Part shown: positions 36,615 through 46,002 of the stretch, piece by piece | Position numbering within the stretch: position 1 is the stretch's first letter | Layout: each line of letters begins with the position of its first letter | NCBI RefSeq assembly: GCF_003725795.1 | Contig: NZ_RBEE01000004.1 | Span: 124,001-188,000, forward strand | DNA length: 64,000 bases | Direction of reading: 5' to 3' | DNA from: Pedobacter jejuensis | GTDB lineage: Bacteria > Bacteroidota > Bacteroidia > Sphingobacteriales > Sphingobacteriaceae | Notes under the pieces: generated by a model | What the model was told of the DNA's origin: nothing | Seen by the model: only the letters and a program-made list of their open reading frames with translations | Database searches by the model: none | Program-made: the position numbers and the translations under genes

Positions 36615-38465
36615 TTATTTTAAGGTGATTATTACTTTTAATATTTTCTTAAAAATTAGGTTGTTGGGATATACTCCTCTAAATTCATCAGCATGTGGAC
36701 CATAAGCAAAAACGGGCACCATAATGTTTGTGTGGTCATCTGTACTGAAATTTCCAGTAATTTTTCCGTTTTTCGTATCCGCATCAAGAAGTGATAAACC
36801 ACCGGTTTCATGGTCTGCGGTAACGATAACAAGTGTTTCACCATCTTTATCGGCAATTCGCAAAGCAGCTTCAATCGTTTTATCAAAATCAAGCATTTCG
36901 GTAACCAAATAAGGTAGATCATTCGCATGTCCTCCATGGTCTATTTGAGCACCTTCAGCCATAATAAAATAGCCTTTTTTATTCTTTTTGAGTAGTTCAA
37001 CAGTTTTTAACAGCGACTGTTTTAAAACATCTCCTCGCCCTTTCAATACCGAACGGGTATCTTCGTTTGGTAGCAAAACCAATTGCTTACCCGAAACCTG
37101 TTTCTCAAATTCAGGAAAGCTTTTGTTCAAAACAAATCCTGATTGTGTTAGTGCACTCGCTAAACCTGTATTTTTATTATTTAAAAAAGCTTGCTGATTG
37201 GAGCCAACCAAAATTTCTACTTTTGATTTTAACAAATCAGCAGCGATTTCATTGCTCATGGTGCGTTCGGTTTGGTGAGCATAAAATGCCGCTGGAGTTG
37301 CATCGGTAATATCGCCAACGCTTATAATTCCACTCTTAATACCAAAGCCGTAAAGCGTATCAACCAGGTTTGTTCTCTTTTTATTATCAGTTCCCATACC
37401 AATGTACCTGTTATTTGTTTTCTCTCCTGTAGCCATTGCTGTAGCTCCAGCTGCCGAATCGGTATTATCAGAATTAGCTGCACCAGTTTGAGAAAAGCCA
37501 ATGTTTTTAATTCTGGCTAGATTTAAATCTCCGTGATTGGCAATTAAACCGGCATGAATCTGGGCAAGTCCCATCCCATCGCCAATTAATAAAATAACAT
37601 TTTTAACTTTCTTATTTGCTCCATCTGATTGATAACTGGGTGTGTAAATCGGGTATGGAGTAGCGTTGGTAAAAGTCAATTTATCTTGATGAGCGTAAAA
37701 ATCGGCCAATTGAGCCGGATGATCGGTATTTATCCAATCTACACCTAACCTACCAAGAACAATCCATGTATTCTTACTATCAACTGTAGCCCAAAACCTA
37801 AAAGGCTTTTTAAGATTATGTGCATCATCAACTACTTGTTTAAGCTTGGCATAATCTGTTGGCGTTGGTACGCCTTTACCATTCCAAACCGTATATTTTT
37901 TAATATCCTGACTTATCATTGCAACATGCTTCAATTCATCAGCAGAATATTTTATGCCTGGACGACCATCAAAAGAGATATAATCTGGCCAATCCATAAA
38001 TTTTGAAGGAACAGGCATATCTCCACTAATTACGATTTTAATTGCTTTGCTATTTTTGCTTACATCGAATACATCGCCGAAGGCCTTCAATTCTGATATA
38101 AGCTTGTTCAAAACATTAATATGGTCTTGCTTTATATCGATAACCAATTGAAGCGTTTGCTCAGAATTTTTAAATGCCTGGTTGCCATTCTCTTTAAATA
38201 ATTTTGCTAATGGCGATAGATAAAGCTGAGTTAATGTACGTCCAGGTTTAATCTCTGAATTTTCATGCGCTACGTAAAGTTCGTTGTCTTTTAAAAAAAC
38301 ATCAGCTTCTACTGATCCCATTTTAGCATAATAGGCCTGTAAAAGAGGAATATCTTGATGGTAATCGTTATGACTGTGTCCTCTAGTATTGCCATTTGTT
38401 TGTGCCCAAGTTAGTGAAGGGAACACCAACATGATGGCTAAAATTTTTATGTAGGAAATTTTCAT
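36615..38465 (-). CDS. Alkaline phosphatase fused to an N-terminal glycerophosphodiesterase-like domain
   Basis: 616 residues from the ATG at 38465 (MKISYIKILAIM). An upstream in-frame start at 38552 would bury the signal peptide and is rejected. After the signal peptide (MLVFPSLTWAQ) a PLC-like phosphodiesterase domain (about 25-265) opens with GHSHNDYHQDIPLLQAYY and VEADVFLKDNELYVAHE. From about residue 285 the alkaline phosphatase domain shows ILLIGDGMGLAQ, the nucleophile Ser in DSAAGATAMATG, GDITDATPAAFYAH, AQIDHGGHAND and VTADHETGG. Periplasmic release of phosphate from phosphodiesters and monoesters by one chain is the likely role. It lies tail to tail with the PorP/SprF gene. Confidence 0.92.
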   Translation of the reverse strand: MKISYIKILAIMLVFPSLTWAQTNGNTRGHSHNDYHQDIPLLQAYYAKMGSVEADVFLKDNELYVAHENSEIKPGRTLTQLYLSPLAKLFKENGNQAFKNSEQTLQLVIDIKQDHINVLNKLISELKAFGDVFDVSKNSKAIKIVISGDMPVPSKFMDWPDYISFDGRPGIKYSADELKHVAMISQDIKKYTVWNGKGVPTPTDYAKLKQVVDDAHNLKKPFRFWATVDSKNTWIVLGRLGVDWINTDHPAQLADFYAHQDKLTFTNATPYPIYTPSYQSDGANKKVKNVILLIGDGMGLAQIHAGLIANHGDLNLARIKNIGFSQTGAANSDNTDSAAGATAMATGEKTNNRYIGMGTDNKKRTNLVDTLYGFGIKSGIISVGDITDATPAAFYAHQTERTMSNEIAADLLKSKVEILVGSNQQAFLNNKNTGLASALTQSGFVLNKSFPEFEKQVSGKQLVLLPNEDTRSVLKGRGDVLKQSLLKTVELLKKNKKGYFIMAEGAQIDHGGHANDLPYLVTEMLDFDKTIEAALRIADKDGETLVIVTADHETGGLSLLDADTKNGKITGNFSTDDHTNIMVPVFAYGPHADEFRGVYPNNLIFKKILKVIITLK

Positions 38466-38635
38466 TTTATGCAATGTGATAATATTATTATTTAAAGGAC
38501 TTACCGTATTCAGGATTTTTCGCGGTGTTCGGCTAATTTTTTTTTGCAGCAAAAAAACAACTTTGGTGTGAAGTTAATATTAAGCTGATGATAACAAACA
38601 GAAGTGGAAGTAACAAAAGCTAATTAACCTGAGTT

Positions 38636-38720
38636 CTATTATTAATTGCCTTCACATTAGTAATGAGCTGCCTTTTTTTTTACAGGAGAGATGCTGAAAT
38701 AAATTCAGCATGACGTGTCG
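38636..38720. repeat. Family B palindromic repeat, copy B1 (left hairpin missing)
   Basis: It lies in the 412-bp gap between the divergent phosphatase and aldo/keto reductase genes. ATGCTGAA-ataaa-TTCAGCAT (38691-38711) is a perfect 8-bp stem followed by GACGTGTCGTA. The leading segment with attatta and taatgagct also precedes copy B2. The CCCTGAA hairpin present in B2 and B3 is absent. The rest of the gap shows nothing I can name beyond a weak -7-like GATATTTG at 38848. Confidence 0.7.
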
Positions 38721-38877
38721 TAGAATCGAACTCATGTAAATAGTTAACCAAAATTTAAAATCTCTTTGCATAATCAGCAAATTATTTATCGCTCATTTTG
38801 AACACAGATTCCTGCGTTTTAAATACAACCCAGAATCTGCAATCAATGATATTTGTATTCGTTAATCAACAGAAAAG

Positions 38878-39915
38878 ATGAATTATAAAATTTTAGGAAA
38901 TACAGGATTAAAGGTATCAACACTTTGCCTGGGCACAATGAATTACGGCGGAAAAGGTTTTTTTGGCTACATGGGTAATTTGGATCAAAAAGAGGTTGAT
39001 GAACAAATTAAAACCGTAACGGATGCAGGCGTTAACTTTATTGACACGGCAAACATTTATTCGGAGGGGCAATCGGAAATTATGATTGGCAATGCTATCA
39101 AAAACCTTTCGATTAATAGAGATGATTTAGTACTCGCTACAAAGGTTAGAGGTTCTATGGGGCAAAGTGAGAACGACAGAGGACTTTCGAAAAAACACAT
39201 CATCCAGCAGGTAGAAGCGAGTTTAAAAAGATTAGGTACAGATTACATCGACCTTTACCAAATCCACACGGTAGATCCGCTTACGCCAATTGAAGAAACG
39301 ATTAGAACTTTAAATGATTTGGTTCGCAGTGGTAAAATAAGGTATTTTGGCGCAAGTAATATGGCTGCATGGCAATTGATGAAAGGTTTAGCCTATTCAC
39401 AGTATAATAATTTAGATAGATTTGCTTCGCTTCAGGCCAATTATTCTTTAGATGTTAGAGATGTTGAGCGTGAAATTGTTCCTTTATTATTGGATCAAAA
39501 AGTTGGTATGATGATTTGGAGTCCTTTAAGTGGTGGCTTGCTTACTGGAAAGTACAAACGAGATGGAAACAAAGAAGCTGGTAGGTTGAACAGTTTTCCA
39601 TTCCCTCCTTTCCACGAAGAACGAGCGTATGATGTATTAGATGTTCTTGCGCCAATGGCCGAGGAAAAACAGGTATCAATCGCTCAATTGGCATTAGCCT
39701 GGTTGCTACAACAACCTGTGGTAAGTAGTGTAATCATTGGAGCTACAAAACTGCATCAGCTTAAAGATAATTTAAAAGCCGTTGATGTTAAATTTTCACC
39801 AGAAGAATTAAACTTATTAAATGATGTAAGCAAACTACCAGTCGAATACCCTGCAAATGTGCTCGAAGCTATGACATCTGACAGAAGTTCGGGAGTTGAC
39901 TTTTTAAATGCCTAA
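38878..39915 (+). CDS. Aldo/keto reductase
   Basis: 345 residues, a usual length for the YajO/YakC-like group of aldo/keto reductases. The NADPH-dependent TIM barrel shows LGNTGLKVSTLCLGTMNYGG, then NFIDTANIYSEGQSE with the catalytic Asp and Tyr, LATKVRGSMG with the catalytic Lys, YIDLYQIHTVDP with the catalytic His, and VIIGATKLHQLKDNLKAVDV near the cofactor pocket. It reduces an aldehyde or ketone in the cytoplasm, substrate unknown. The AraC-type gene 47 nt downstream on the same strand may be its regulator. Confidence 0.93.
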   Translation: MNYKILGNTGLKVSTLCLGTMNYGGKGFFGYMGNLDQKEVDEQIKTVTDAGVNFIDTANIYSEGQSEIMIGNAIKNLSINRDDLVLATKVRGSMGQSENDRGLSKKHIIQQVEASLKRLGTDYIDLYQIHTVDPLTPIEETIRTLNDLVRSGKIRYFGASNMAAWQLMKGLAYSQYNNLDRFASLQANYSLDVRDVEREIVPLLLDQKVGMMIWSPLSGGLLTGKYKRDGNKEAGRLNSFPFPPFHEERAYDVLDVLAPMAEEKQVSIAQLALAWLLQQPVVSSVIIGATKLHQLKDNLKAVDVKFSPEELNLLNDVSKLPVEYPANVLEAMTSDRSSGVDFLNA

Positions 39916-39962
39916 ATTTATAAATCCCAAAAGCATAATTTAAAAAGGCTTTAGTTTTGATA

Positions 39963-40868
39963 ATGAAAAATACATCTCCTAACATCAAAAAAATAGATTC
40001 GGTAAAGGAACTGCATTCGTTTATGGGTTTACCAAGTCCGTTAAATCCATTAATTACCATTATAGATCATTCTAAAATCAATAATATTAGCGACCAGAAA
40101 ATGCTTTTCGCATTCTACAATATTTCGATTAAAAGAGGCTTTAAAGGGAAATTAAAATATGGTAGAAACCACTATGATTTTGATGATGGAAGCATGTCTT
40201 TCATAGCGCCAAACCAAATTCTAAGCGTAGATAAAGATGAGGATAGAAACATGGATGGATGGTCTTTAATGTTTCATCCCGGTTTAATTGTGCAATATCC
40301 ATTAGGTACGGCAATAAAAAATTATGGATATTTTTCGTATTCCGTAAATGAGGCTTTACACCTTTCAGCTGAAGAAGAAGTTACAATAGAAACAATTGTA
40401 AAAAACATTCAAAAAGAGATAGAATCCAGGTTGGATAATTTTAGTCAGGATGTAATTGTATCCAATCTCGAATTGCTTTTAAGCTATTGCAATCGTTTTT
40501 ACAACAGGCAATTTATTACCAGGAAAATGGCAAAAAGCGACTTACTAACTAAATTTGAAACAATTTTAGAACAATACTTCAGTGGGAATTCTGATTACAT
40601 CATACCAAGTGTTGAAAAATTAGCCGGCGAATTAAATGTTTCATCAGCCTATTTGAGTGATATGTTAAGAACTGTAACCGGACAAAATACGCAGCAACAC
40701 ATACATGATAAACTCATTGAAAAAGCGAAAGAAATTTTAATGAGTACAAATTTAACTGCTAGTGAAATTGCATACCAGTTGGGTTTTGAATATCCACAAT
40801 CGTTTAGCAAGTTATTTAAAAGCAAAACGAAGTTAACACCAATTGAATACCGAAACAGTTTTAACTAA
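39963..40868 (+). CDS. AraC-family transcriptional regulator
   Basis: 301 residues from the ATG at 39963. A TTG at 39957 is less likely. The N-terminal part (about 1-180) is a ligand-sensing region with FHPGLIVQYPLG. The C-terminal 100 residues carry two helix-turn-helix motifs: VEKLAGELNVSSAYLSDMLR and LTASEIAYQLGFEYPQSFSK, ending with the AraC signature FKSKTKLTPIEYR. It probably controls the aldo/keto reductase gene just upstream, since such pairs are common. No operator could be identified. Confidence 0.92.
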   Translation: MKNTSPNIKKIDSVKELHSFMGLPSPLNPLITIIDHSKINNISDQKMLFAFYNISIKRGFKGKLKYGRNHYDFDDGSMSFIAPNQILSVDKDEDRNMDGWSLMFHPGLIVQYPLGTAIKNYGYFSYSVNEALHLSAEEEVTIETIVKNIQKEIESRLDNFSQDVIVSNLELLLSYCNRFYNRQFITRKMAKSDLLTKFETILEQYFSGNSDYIIPSVEKLAGELNVSSAYLSDMLRTVTGQNTQQHIHDKLIEKAKEILMSTNLTASEIAYQLGFEYPQSFSKLFKSKTKLTPIEYRNSFN

Positions 40869-40886
40869 TCGATTTTTCATTTAAAT

Positions 40887-40922
40887 CAGTTTTCCGAAAC
40901 CGAAAAAGGTTTCGGAAAACTG
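40887..40922. terminator. Perfect 15-bp hairpin between convergent araC-type and susD-type genes
   Basis: CAGTTTTCCGAAACC (40887-40901), loop of 6, GGTTTCGGAAAACTG (40908-40922). It lies 18 nt after one stop and 6 nt before the other, so it probably ends transcription from both sides. No long T-run. Confidence 0.65.
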
Positions 40923-40928
40923 TACATA

Positions 40929-42368
40929 TTAGTAACCTGGATTTTGGGTTAGGTTTTTATTTAATTGAATTTCTCGGGTTGGAATTGGATACAAAGCCAA
41001 TGTTGAAACAATATTTCCAATCTGACCATTTGCAGGAACAAAATTCGCTTTATGGGCTTGCATTACTGGAACCATGGTTCCCCATCTAATTAAATCAAAC
41101 CATCTTTCTCCTTCAAAACAAAGTTCAACCCTTCTTTCATGTTGTATGGTTGCTCTTGCATCTGTTTGAGAAAGACCAGTTTTAGGTGCAAGATTAGATC
41201 TTGTACGAATAAGATTCAATTGCGTTAATGCTTGCGTTGTTTTATTATTTTCGTTCAAAGCTTCAGCATACAATAAAATCACATCGCTGTAGCGTAAAAT
41301 CGGCCAATCGTTATCGCCCTCGCTATTTGCACCAACACTTTGGTAAACAAACTTTTTAGCATAGTAATAAATCAATGTACCAGAAGCGTACACACCAATT
41401 GCTGTATTTAGGCGATTATCGCCAGGTTCGAATGTGGTATAAAGATCCCGCGTTCCGCTATTGTTACTATTTCCGGTAACCGCTGTAATGGTAGTACCCG
41501 ATGGTTGAGGCACAAAACTTCTCGCAAAAGTATTGCCTTCTCCAAAACCTCCACCAATGTACTGAACGGCAAAGATTATATCTCTGTTGTTATCTTTCCC
41601 CTGTCCAAAAATTTGATCGTAAGGCAACAATGTTCCAGAAGTAGATGCAACAGTAGCAAGAATTGCTTCAGCTTGCGGAAACTTACTTTGAAACATATAT
41701 ACTTTACCCAAAAGTGCGTTGGCTGCAATACTTGTTGCCCGACCTACATCTGCACTGGTATAACTTGCCGGCAAAACTGCTGCAGCTTCTGTTAAGTCTT
41801 TCTCTATTTGTGCATAAACTGCCGCGGCAGATGCCCGGTTATAACTATAAGCCTGGCTTTCTGATGTAATCTCATTAAGAACCAATGGCACACCACCAAA
41901 CATTCTTACCAAATTAAAATACATTAAAGCACGAAGAAATTTAGCTTGCCCGATATAACTATTGCGGTTTGCATCCGTCATAGGCGGTGTAGCAACATGC
42001 TCTAATACAATGTTTGCGTAGGCAATGGCAGCATAAAACCTTGCCCAGGCTCCCTGTAAATTTGCTGAATTAGCCGTCCAGGTTAATTTATCTTGTTCGC
42101 CATACAAAACTTCGCTTTCTCCATACGTTTGAGCATTATCTGATGGAAGTTCTCCAAAACCATATTGTTCATTATAAATCGGTCGCAAACTACTGTAAGC
42201 ACCAGTTAAAGCAGATTTTATATCAATTTCTGTATTGTAAAATGTGTTTACCGGAACAATACCCTTCGGCGTTAATTCTACAAAAGATTTTTTGCAGGAC
42301 GTTATAACCAAACTAAAAGTAAGTAAGGATATACTGCAGATGATTATTTTATTAATTTTCATGATCAT
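40929..42368 (-). CDS. SusD/RagB-family outer-membrane nutrient-binding lipoprotein
   Basis: 479 residues. A lipoprotein signal (LLTFSLVITSC, Cys26) anchors it. The helical SusD fold is seen as SALTGAYSSLRPIY, GQAKFLRALMYFNLVRMFGGVPLV and a TPR-like middle. The C-terminal family block is WPILRYSDVILLYAEALNEN, then RVELCFEGERWFDLIRWG. It captures the substrate above the SusC channel encoded just upstream at 42384-45887, with 15 nt between them. The substrate is unknown. The mannan locus begins about 10 kb downstream on the window, so a link to mannan is possible but not shown. Confidence 0.95.
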   Translation of the reverse strand: MIMKINKIIICSISLLTFSLVITSCKKSFVELTPKGIVPVNTFYNTEIDIKSALTGAYSSLRPIYNEQYGFGELPSDNAQTYGESEVLYGEQDKLTWTANSANLQGAWARFYAAIAYANIVLEHVATPPMTDANRNSYIGQAKFLRALMYFNLVRMFGGVPLVLNEITSESQAYSYNRASAAAVYAQIEKDLTEAAAVLPASYTSADVGRATSIAANALLGKVYMFQSKFPQAEAILATVASTSGTLLPYDQIFGQGKDNNRDIIFAVQYIGGGFGEGNTFARSFVPQPSGTTITAVTGNSNNSGTRDLYTTFEPGDNRLNTAIGVYASGTLIYYYAKKFVYQSVGANSEGDNDWPILRYSDVILLYAEALNENNKTTQALTQLNLIRTRSNLAPKTGLSQTDARATIQHERRVELCFEGERWFDLIRWGTMVPVMQAHKANFVPANGQIGNIVSTLALYPIPTREIQLNKNLTQNPGY

Positions 42369-42383
42369 TTAGTGTTAAAGCAA

Positions 42384-45300
42384 TTAAAATCCAAAATTGA
42401 TACCCAATATAATTGTACGTGCAGTTGGATAGGTTCCCTGATCTACACCTGGAGTTGTAGGATCGCCACCCATTATATTTGCCTCCGGATTATAGCCAGA
42501 ATATTTAGTGATAAGGAATGGATTTTGAGCAGTTACATATATCCTTGCAGATTTAATGGCTATTTTTTGTAATAAATTATCATTAATGCGATATCCTAAA
42601 GTGATATTTCTCAACCGCAAGAAGGATCCATTTTCAACCGCTAAACTTGATAAAGCTGGTCCGGGAAGTGCCCCTGTTGAAACCGGACTTGGATATAAAA
42701 CATCTCTTGTTGGAAAAGCCGGATCGAAATAGTTATTAAAATATTTACTTAATGAGTTTTGATTGTTGTTACCAGTTATGGTTTGCCTGTTGTTTCCGTT
42801 AATAATATTAACACCTTGAACACCTTGCACTAAAATACTCAAATCGAAATTTTTGTACTGAAAGCTATTGGTTAATCCGTAGGTAAAATCTGGTAAACCA
42901 TGTCCAAGTTCTGTAACGTCATTTACATCAATTTTTCCATCGCCATTCTGGTCTTTTATCATAGAATCGCCAATATTGTTTCCTGACGTTACTTTTGGAT
43001 TATTGGCTAAATCATTCGCGTTTCTAAACACACCAACAATTTCATATCCGTACATAATGCCTAATGGTTCGCCAACTTTAACCTGATACACATTGTTCCA
43101 TCCGTTAATTGCTCTTACTGCAGGCAACGCGGTTGGTCCACCCAAATCAAGCACCTTTGTTTTATATGTCGAGAAATTAGCATTTGCACTCCAGGTAACC
43201 GCTCCAATTTTAAAGTTTGTATTTGCCGTAAATTCGAAACCTTTGTTTTCCAGCTTGCCAAGATTAGCCTGGTATGATGTTGTGTAACCTACATCAAGCG
43301 GTAAAGCCTTGTTCAAAAGCATTCCATTTGAGTTTCGGATAAAATAATCAAACGTCAGCACGATTTTATTTTGTAATAATCCTATATCTGTACCAATGCT
43401 GGTCTGGTCATTTTTTTCCCAGGTTAAATCCGGATTTGCAAAACCAGTTTGTTGCGTACCAAATACTCTGCCGCCACCGAAAGAATAGTTTTTGTTTAAG
43501 GCGATGGAATTAACGTAGGTAAAACTTCCAATATTAGCGTTACCTGTTCTTCCATAACCACCACGCAATTTAAATTCATTAATCCCGATTGATAAAAGTG
43601 GTTCTTTTAAAAATGGTTCCTCAGCCAATCTCCATCCCACAGAAAAAGATGGAAATACTGCAAATTTATTATTGGTTCCAAATCGAGATGACCCATCCTG
43701 ACGAACGGCTGCAGTAAATAAATATTTCTTGTTATAATCGTAAGTGAATCTTCCTGCATAAGAAACAAAAGTATTCGCATCAAAAAGCTCAGTTCCAACC
43801 GTATTTGGCGAAGCCAACGGACTTTGAACTGATGTTGTGATAAATGTACCCGGTAAACCTGCGGTATAGTTGATTTGAGCTTCAAGTTTCTGGGCAGAAA
43901 ATAAACCCAATAAATTAAAATGGTGCTTCCCGATTTGTTTATCATAGGTTGCCGTATTTTCCCAAACCCAATCAAAGCTATTACGAACGTTATCTGAGGC
44001 AAAAATACCAGCAAGTTGCGGATTAGCGCCCGATGCCGTTGGTGCAGAACTGTAAGCCATTGTGCCTGGAACATATCCGTGTACAATTTCATTTTCTAAT
44101 GTAGCACCGATATAACTTTTTATCTTTAAACCCTCTATTGGTGCGTATTCTAAAAATGCATTACTCAGTGTTCTGAATGCTCTTGAACGATTAATTGATT
44201 GACTTAATATGCCAACTGGATTGTAAAAGTTAGAGGCAGAAAATACCGCTGTTGGCGATAAATTGTAGTTCAAATCCCTATCATAAGGCTGAGCGAAATC
44301 GCCATTAGCCCGATATACCGGAACGATTGGCTGAAATGTTAAGGCCTGGTTTAAAGGACTCGGCAAATTCAAATCGGCAAGTAGGCCTGGTACACCAATA
44401 ATGTAATCATTCGGATTTGCCCCTGCTCCACTAGCCTGACCAGAAGAAGGCTGTCTGTATTGCTCTGAATAAGATGGAGAAACAGAAAAACCAAATTTCA
44501 GATTTTTTACTACATCTGCATCGAGATTTAAACGGGTTGTATAGCGGCTATACTCCGTACCAATTAAAACCCCTTTTTGTTTAAAAATACCTGCCGAAGC
44601 ACTAAAACGAACTTTTTCACTACCACCAGATGCATTAAATTCAAAGCTTCTTATAGGGGCCGTTCTAAAAATTTCCTTTTGCCAATCTACATCAGGTAAG
44701 TTAGATATATCGCCATCTAAAATAGCAGGGTATTGAAGATTTTTGATTCGGCTAAGTGCTTTAACTTGTTGTACATATTGGTCTTTAGATAAAACATCAA
44801 TGTATTTATTTACTTGCTGAATGCCAGAATATGCAGAAACAGAAAATACAGTTTTTCCCGACTTACCTCTTTTTGTGGTTACCAAAACAACACCGTTAGC
44901 CGCTCTTGAACCATATATTGCAGCAGAAGCAGCATCTTTTAAAACTTCAATAGATTCGATATCACTTGGATTGATAAGGCTAAAGTTGGCTCCAGTTTGT
45001 AAAGGATAACCATCAACAACGTATAAAGGATCGTTTGACGAACTAAGTGAACTAACTCCTCTAACCCTTATCGTTGGTGCAGCACCAGGTTTTCCACCCT
45101 GATCTGATTGCACTTGGACACCTGCCGCAAGACCGGCTAATGCTTCTCCTGGCGTACTAACAGGCTGATTGCCAATATTTTTACCTTCAACCTTTGTTAT
45201 TGATGAGGTTACAGTAGAGCGAGATTGCGTACCATAACCTACAACCACCACATCGTTAAGTGATTGCAATGTTTCTGAAAGGATTACGTTAATGCTAGTT

Positions 45301-45887
45301 CTATTTGTTACCGGCACTTCCTGACTAACCATCCCGATAAATGAAAAGACGAGTATTTCATTTCCTTCCGGAACTTTTATGCTGTAATTTCCATTATTAT
45401 CAGAAACTACTCCGGTTTTTGTACCCTTAATTAACACACTTACACCAGGAATTGGTCCGCCTTTACTATCTGTAACTTTACCACTTACGGTAATGGCATC
45501 TATTACAGGTTTAATAATCTGGTCATTTTTTTTGATGATAATCGTCGAGTTGTCTCCAAAAAACATCTCTACTTTTTGTTTTGAAAAGCAAGCTTCAAGA
45601 ACTGTTTGCAGCGATGCATTTTTCAGTTTTAATGTAATGGGTGTAGCGCTGTTAATAACTGCCGCATCGCAAATAAAGTTATAGCTGGTTTGTTTTGTTA
45701 ACTGGCTAAGAACATCTCTTACAGGCGCTGCCTTAACATTTATGCTTACCAGCTGCGCAAAACTGCCAGCGCTTACCTGCATAAAAGCAGCGAGTATTAT
45801 TATAGTGGTGAGTCTCATAACTCTAAGGATCTTTTGCTTATAGCAAGGGCTATCCCCACAATGAAGTGGAGTAAAAATTTTATACAT
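42384..45887 (-). CDS. SusC/RagA-type TonB-dependent outer-membrane receptor
   Basis: 1167 residues. A long signal region (ending near ASAGSFAQ-like residues 40-47) is followed by an STN domain (about 48-105), a carboxypeptidase-regulatory-like domain (about 130-215, TVSGKVTDSKGGPIPGVSVL), the plug (about 220-340, DVVVVGYGTQSRSTVTSSI, DPLYVVDGYPL, DAASAAIYGSRAANGVVLV) and a 22-strand barrel. The C-terminus ILGINFGF ends in Phe as barrels do. It imports oligosaccharides with the SusD partner. The STN domain implies control by the FecR and sigma factor genes next to it. Confidence 0.96.
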   Translation of the reverse strand: MYKIFTPLHCGDSPCYKQKILRVMRLTTIIILAAFMQVSAGSFAQLVSINVKAAPVRDVLSQLTKQTSYNFICDAAVINSATPITLKLKNASLQTVLEACFSKQKVEMFFGDNSTIIIKKNDQIIKPVIDAITVSGKVTDSKGGPIPGVSVLIKGTKTGVVSDNNGNYSIKVPEGNEILVFSFIGMVSQEVPVTNRTSINVILSETLQSLNDVVVVGYGTQSRSTVTSSITKVEGKNIGNQPVSTPGEALAGLAAGVQVQSDQGGKPGAAPTIRVRGVSSLSSSNDPLYVVDGYPLQTGANFSLINPSDIESIEVLKDAASAAIYGSRAANGVVLVTTKRGKSGKTVFSVSAYSGIQQVNKYIDVLSKDQYVQQVKALSRIKNLQYPAILDGDISNLPDVDWQKEIFRTAPIRSFEFNASGGSEKVRFSASAGIFKQKGVLIGTEYSRYTTRLNLDADVVKNLKFGFSVSPSYSEQYRQPSSGQASGAGANPNDYIIGVPGLLADLNLPSPLNQALTFQPIVPVYRANGDFAQPYDRDLNYNLSPTAVFSASNFYNPVGILSQSINRSRAFRTLSNAFLEYAPIEGLKIKSYIGATLENEIVHGYVPGTMAYSSAPTASGANPQLAGIFASDNVRNSFDWVWENTATYDKQIGKHHFNLLGLFSAQKLEAQINYTAGLPGTFITTSVQSPLASPNTVGTELFDANTFVSYAGRFTYDYNKKYLFTAAVRQDGSSRFGTNNKFAVFPSFSVGWRLAEEPFLKEPLLSIGINEFKLRGGYGRTGNANIGSFTYVNSIALNKNYSFGGGRVFGTQQTGFANPDLTWEKNDQTSIGTDIGLLQNKIVLTFDYFIRNSNGMLLNKALPLDVGYTTSYQANLGKLENKGFEFTANTNFKIGAVTWSANANFSTYKTKVLDLGGPTALPAVRAINGWNNVYQVKVGEPLGIMYGYEIVGVFRNANDLANNPKVTSGNNIGDSMIKDQNGDGKIDVNDVTELGHGLPDFTYGLTNSFQYKNFDLSILVQGVQGVNIINGNNRQTITGNNNQNSLSKYFNNYFDPAFPTRDVLYPSPVSTGALPGPALSSLAVENGSFLRLRNITLGYRINDNLLQKIAIKSARIYVTAQNPFLITKYSGYNPEANIMGGDPTTPGVDQGTYPTARTIILGINFGF

Positions 45888-45932
45888 TTGGTTAGGATTA
45901 ATTTAATTGCTTGAACGATTAATATGATCCGT

Positions 45933-45977
45933 ATTGGCTAAGCCAATCAACTCCGGGAGTGCTGAGAACACTTCCGG
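45933..45977. promoter_or_regulatory. Two adjacent hairpins between fecR-type and susC-type genes
   Basis: ATTGGCTAAGCCAAT (45933-45947) is a near-perfect dyad. CCGGGAGTG-ctgagaa-CACTTCCGG (45953-45977) forms a 9-bp stem with one wobble pair and a T-run after it on the plus strand. On the minus-strand transcript they lie between the fecR stop and the susC start. They may act as partial terminator or processing sites that set receptor expression apart. Confidence 0.4.
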
Positions 45978-46002
45978 TTTTTTGGATCTATGGTTTAGGT
46001 AG

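Noticed and set aside
40929-45887. Assigning the SusC/D pair firmly to mannan uptake
   Set aside because: It is about 7 kb from the mannan operon with unrelated genes and its own sigma/FecR between, so proximity alone is not enough.
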